Of a stretch of 9,214 nucleotides of DNA, positions 8,034-9,214 are shown in pieces. How positions within the stretch are numbered: position 1 is the first letter of the stretch; each line of letters opens with the position of its first letter. This DNA comes from Burkholderiales bacterium (lineage in GTDB: Bacteria > Pseudomonadota > Gammaproteobacteria > Burkholderiales > Usitatibacteraceae), in NCBI GenBank assembly GCA_014378085.1, contig JACMOJ010000525.1, forward strand, positions 1 to 9,214, read 5' to 3'. The translations under genes and the position numbers were made by a program. A model generated the notes under the pieces. That model saw only the letters and a list, made by a program, of their open reading frames with translations. It did no database searches and had not been told where the DNA came from.

Positions 8034-8053
8034 TTTTTATTAGTTTTTATTAG
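8034..8053. repeat. Exact tandem duplication of TTTTTATTAG
   Basis: Two identical adjacent copies of a 10-bp unit, at 8034-8043 and 8044-8053. One unit is about one turn of the helix, so the T-runs fall on the same face of the DNA. This could be intrinsically bent, UP-element-like DNA, or a simple replication-slippage duplication. Confidence 0.6.
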
Positions 8054-8103
8054 TCGACTGGTCGGCGAAGGATACGTACGCAGATAAACACGCGATGAAA
8101 AAA

Positions 8104-8112
8104 TAGTATAGT
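8104..8112. promoter_or_regulatory. Overlapping -10-like boxes on both strands
   Basis: The plus strand reads TATAGT at 8107-8112 and the minus strand reads TATACT at 8110-8105; each matches TATAAT at five of six positions. The plus box would start transcription near 8119, about 67 nt before the HicB-like gene. The minus box would give the sdh operon a leader of about 300 nt. No clear -35 hexamer is found for either, so both are tentative. Confidence 0.3.
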
Positions 8113-8120
8113 ATCAACTT

Positions 8121-8130
8121 GTGATATCAC
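8121..8130. promoter_or_regulatory. Candidate operator: perfect palindrome GTGATATCAC
   Basis: A perfect 10-bp palindrome. It lies just downstream of the putative plus-strand start site and in the spacer or -35 area of the putative minus-strand promoter, so a repressor bound here could block either. Ribbon-helix-helix and GntR proteins both bind palindromes, and one of each is encoded next door. Its owner cannot be told from sequence alone. Confidence 0.35.
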
Positions 8131-8185
8131 TAAAAACCTTTGCGTTGCTTCAGCTTCTTGAATTTTTAGCGCGTCATCTGCCGAC

Positions 8186-8521
8186 ATGAAAAACATCATG
8201 CGTTACAAAGGATATCTCGCGCGTATCGATTACGACGAGGCCGACCGGGTATTCGCCGGCAACGTGCTGGGACTCGCGGAACCGATTACATTTCACGGCG
8301 CGAGCGTGGATGAACTACGCGGCGACTTCGAGTTTGCGATCGACCATTACCTGTCAGTTTGCCGTGAGGCTGGCATCAATCCGCAAAAGCAGGTGGGTGG
8401 CAAAGTGTTGCTTCGGCTGCCGCCTGAGCTGCATGCAGAAGCGCTGGTGTCAGCGCAGGCAGACGGGCTCAGCTTAAATGACTGGCTGGTGAACGCGGTC
8501 ACCCGCCAGCTCGGCAATTGA
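8186..8521 (+). CDS. HicB-family antitoxin-like protein with ribbon-helix-helix domain, no HicA partner seen
   Basis: A 111-residue protein. Residues 5-65 (MRYKGYLARIDYDEADRVF..., FHGASVDELRGDF, HYLSVCREAG) match the HicB-like alpha/beta fold. The opening MKNxMxYKGY is common in this family and supports the start at 8186 even though no clear Shine-Dalgarno sequence precedes it. Residues 72-110 form a short ribbon-helix-helix: strand KVLLRLP, helix PELHAEALVSAQ, turn at ADGLS, helix LNDWLVNAVTRQL. In HicAB modules HicB neutralises the RNase HicA and represses its own operon. Here no HicA-like frame (about 60-80 residues, with its conserved GSHH motif) is seen in the 382 nt upstream, and downstream the convergent GntR gene begins after 13 bp. 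It therefore appears to be a solitary HicB. It could be a remnant of a toxin-antitoxin pair or a repressor reused for other genes, possibly the divergent sdh operon; the last is inference. Confidence 0.85.
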   Translation: MKNIMRYKGYLARIDYDEADRVFAGNVLGLAEPITFHGASVDELRGDFEFAIDHYLSVCREAGINPQKQVGGKVLLRLPPELHAEALVSAQADGLSLNDWLVNAVTRQLGN

Positions 8522-8534
8522 TGCAGGCGAGCCG

Positions 8535-9214
8535 CTAGGCGAGTTCGTTGAAATAAGAATACCCATCGGTCAAACATAAGCCACGCCGCCACTCGACCGG
8601 TTTATCGCCGTAGGTATAAGCAACGCGGTCGACGCTCAGTAGCGGGGTACCCACCGCTACCCTAAGATGCTTCGCCGCAAGTTTTGTTGCGCCGACCGCC
8701 TTAATGCTCTCCTCTGCGCGAACCATCCGAGCGCCGTACGCCGTTTCAAGAAAGCTATAGATCGAACCTTGTGAAGCCGCCAATTTATCCATGGTCAAGT
8801 TTGGGAAAACCGACTGTGCCAGCGTGATTTCATCAAAAATCAGCGGGCGTCCGTCGAACACAAGGACACGAGACACCACCCAAACCGATTGATTGAGGCG
8901 CAGCGCAATTTTGGCCACAGTCACACTATCCGCTTTGGCTTTTTGTAAACCGATAAACGAGGTGCGGGGATGATGCTTCGCGCTATCGAAATCCGCCGCA
9001 TCCGCACGTACCCGCAGGAAACGGTATTGATGGTTTGGTGCGGTATGGGTTGCCACAAATGTGCCCTTACCTTGCCGTCGCACCACGATGAATTCTGTCG
9101 CAAGTGCATCAATGGCCTTGCGTACCGTTCCCTGACTTACCCCAAATCGGCGTGCCAGATCAAACTCAGACAGGATCGCCTCGCCCGGCTTCCACTCGCC
9201 AGCGACCAAGCTAC
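8535..9214 (-). CDS. GntR-family (HutC/UTRA type) transcriptional regulator (partial, 5' end off the right edge)
   Basis: A DNA-binding regulator with an N-terminal winged helix-turn-helix and a C-terminal ligand-sensing UTRA domain. The visible frame enters at the right edge in the middle of the first helix region; VAGEWKPGEAILSE is the usual text preceding the recognition helices, so roughly 10-20 residues are missing. A TTG at 9209 could be read as a start but would cut the domain. Then come the helix-turn-helix FDLARRFGVSQGTVRKAIDAL and the wing VRRQGKGTFVA, a linker, and a UTRA domain of about 150 residues including VWVVSRVLVFDGRPLIFDE, YSFLETAYGARMVRAEE, LLSVDRVAYTYGDKPVEWRR and the C-terminal GYSYFNELA. 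UTRA domains in this family bind small molecules such as urocanate or sugar phosphates; the ligand here cannot be read from sequence. The gene is convergent with the HicB-like gene and on the same strand as the sdh operon. GntR regulators are, to my recollection, often found near sdh and mdh in Burkholderiales, so control of TCA genes is plausible but unproven. Confidence 0.92.
   Translation of the reverse strand, partial: SLVAGEWKPGEAILSEFDLARRFGVSQGTVRKAIDALATEFIVVRRQGKGTFVATHTAPNHQYRFLRVRADAADFDSAKHHPRTSFIGLQKAKADSVTVAKIALRLNQSVWVVSRVLVFDGRPLIFDEITLAQSVFPNLTMDKLAASQGSIYSFLETAYGARMVRAEESIKAVGATKLAAKHLRVAVGTPLLSVDRVAYTYGDKPVEWRRGLCLTDGYSYFNELA

Larger units (their letters stand above)
7804..8185. 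other. Non-coding divergent region between the sdh operon and the HicB-like gene
   Basis: This 382-nt stretch has no convincing gene. A plus-strand frame of 70 codons (7813-8025) resembles no family I recognise. What it holds, from the sdh side: the sdhC ribosome binding site; an inverted repeat at 7889-7903; a candidate sdh -10 box at 7925-7930; a second inverted repeat at 7946-7959; an exact 10-bp tandem repeat at 8034-8053; and a TA-rich patch at 8104-8115 next to the palindrome at 8121-8130. Composition is clearly richer in A and T from about 8020 on than in the flanking genes. Promoters for both divergent genes must lie here, although none has a good -35 box. Confidence 0.75.

Noticed and set aside
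8522..8543. AGGCGAG repeated at 8525-8531 and 8537-8543 in the convergent gap, considered as a bidirectional terminator
   Set aside because: It is a direct rather than inverted repeat, with no T-run; the second copy is partly GntR coding sequence. Probably chance.

Overview
The window is a core-metabolism segment from what is most probably a betaproteobacterium of the Burkholderiales. The evidence is the protein sequences (SdhA, SdhB, GltA and SucA all read like Burkholderia/Bordetella-type orthologues) and the gene order sdhC-sdhD-sdhA-sdhB-sdhE-gltA-sucA. The family-level placement is inference from memory, not from a search. Base composition looks moderate, lower than in many Burkholderia. 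No mobile element, CRISPR array, rRNA or tRNA is visible.

Positions 1-7803, all on the minus strand, hold one tightly packed TCA-cycle operon. Reading in transcription order from the right: sdhC and sdhD (membrane cytochrome b subunits of succinate dehydrogenase), sdhA (flavoprotein), sdhB (iron-sulfur subunit), sdhE (SdhA flavinylation factor), gltA (type II citrate synthase) and sucA/odhA (E1 of 2-oxoglutarate dehydrogenase). sucA runs off the left edge with 960 codons present and only its last few residues missing. Gaps between genes run from a 1-nt overlap to 49 nt, so co-transcription is likely. The set covers citrate formation, 2-oxoglutarate oxidation (E1 only; E2 and E3 presumably lie beyond the left edge) and succinate oxidation feeding quinone.

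Positions 7804-8185 are a 382-nt non-coding region between the operon and a divergent small gene. It holds two small inverted repeats, a candidate sdh -10 box, an exact 10-bp tandem repeat, and a TA-rich patch with -10-like boxes on both strands beside the perfect palindrome GTGATATCAC. This is the most interesting part of the window.

Positions 8186-8521 on the plus strand encode a HicB-family antitoxin-like protein with a ribbon-helix-helix tail. No hicA toxin gene is visible on either side. Convergent with it, and separated by 13 bp, is a GntR/HutC-family regulator (8535-9214, minus strand) whose 5' end lies beyond the right edge. Both DNA-binding proteins are natural candidates for regulating the TCA operon or themselves, but nothing in the sequence proves it. 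Overall this is an ordinary housekeeping region with a mildly interesting regulatory junction; I found no convincing new system.
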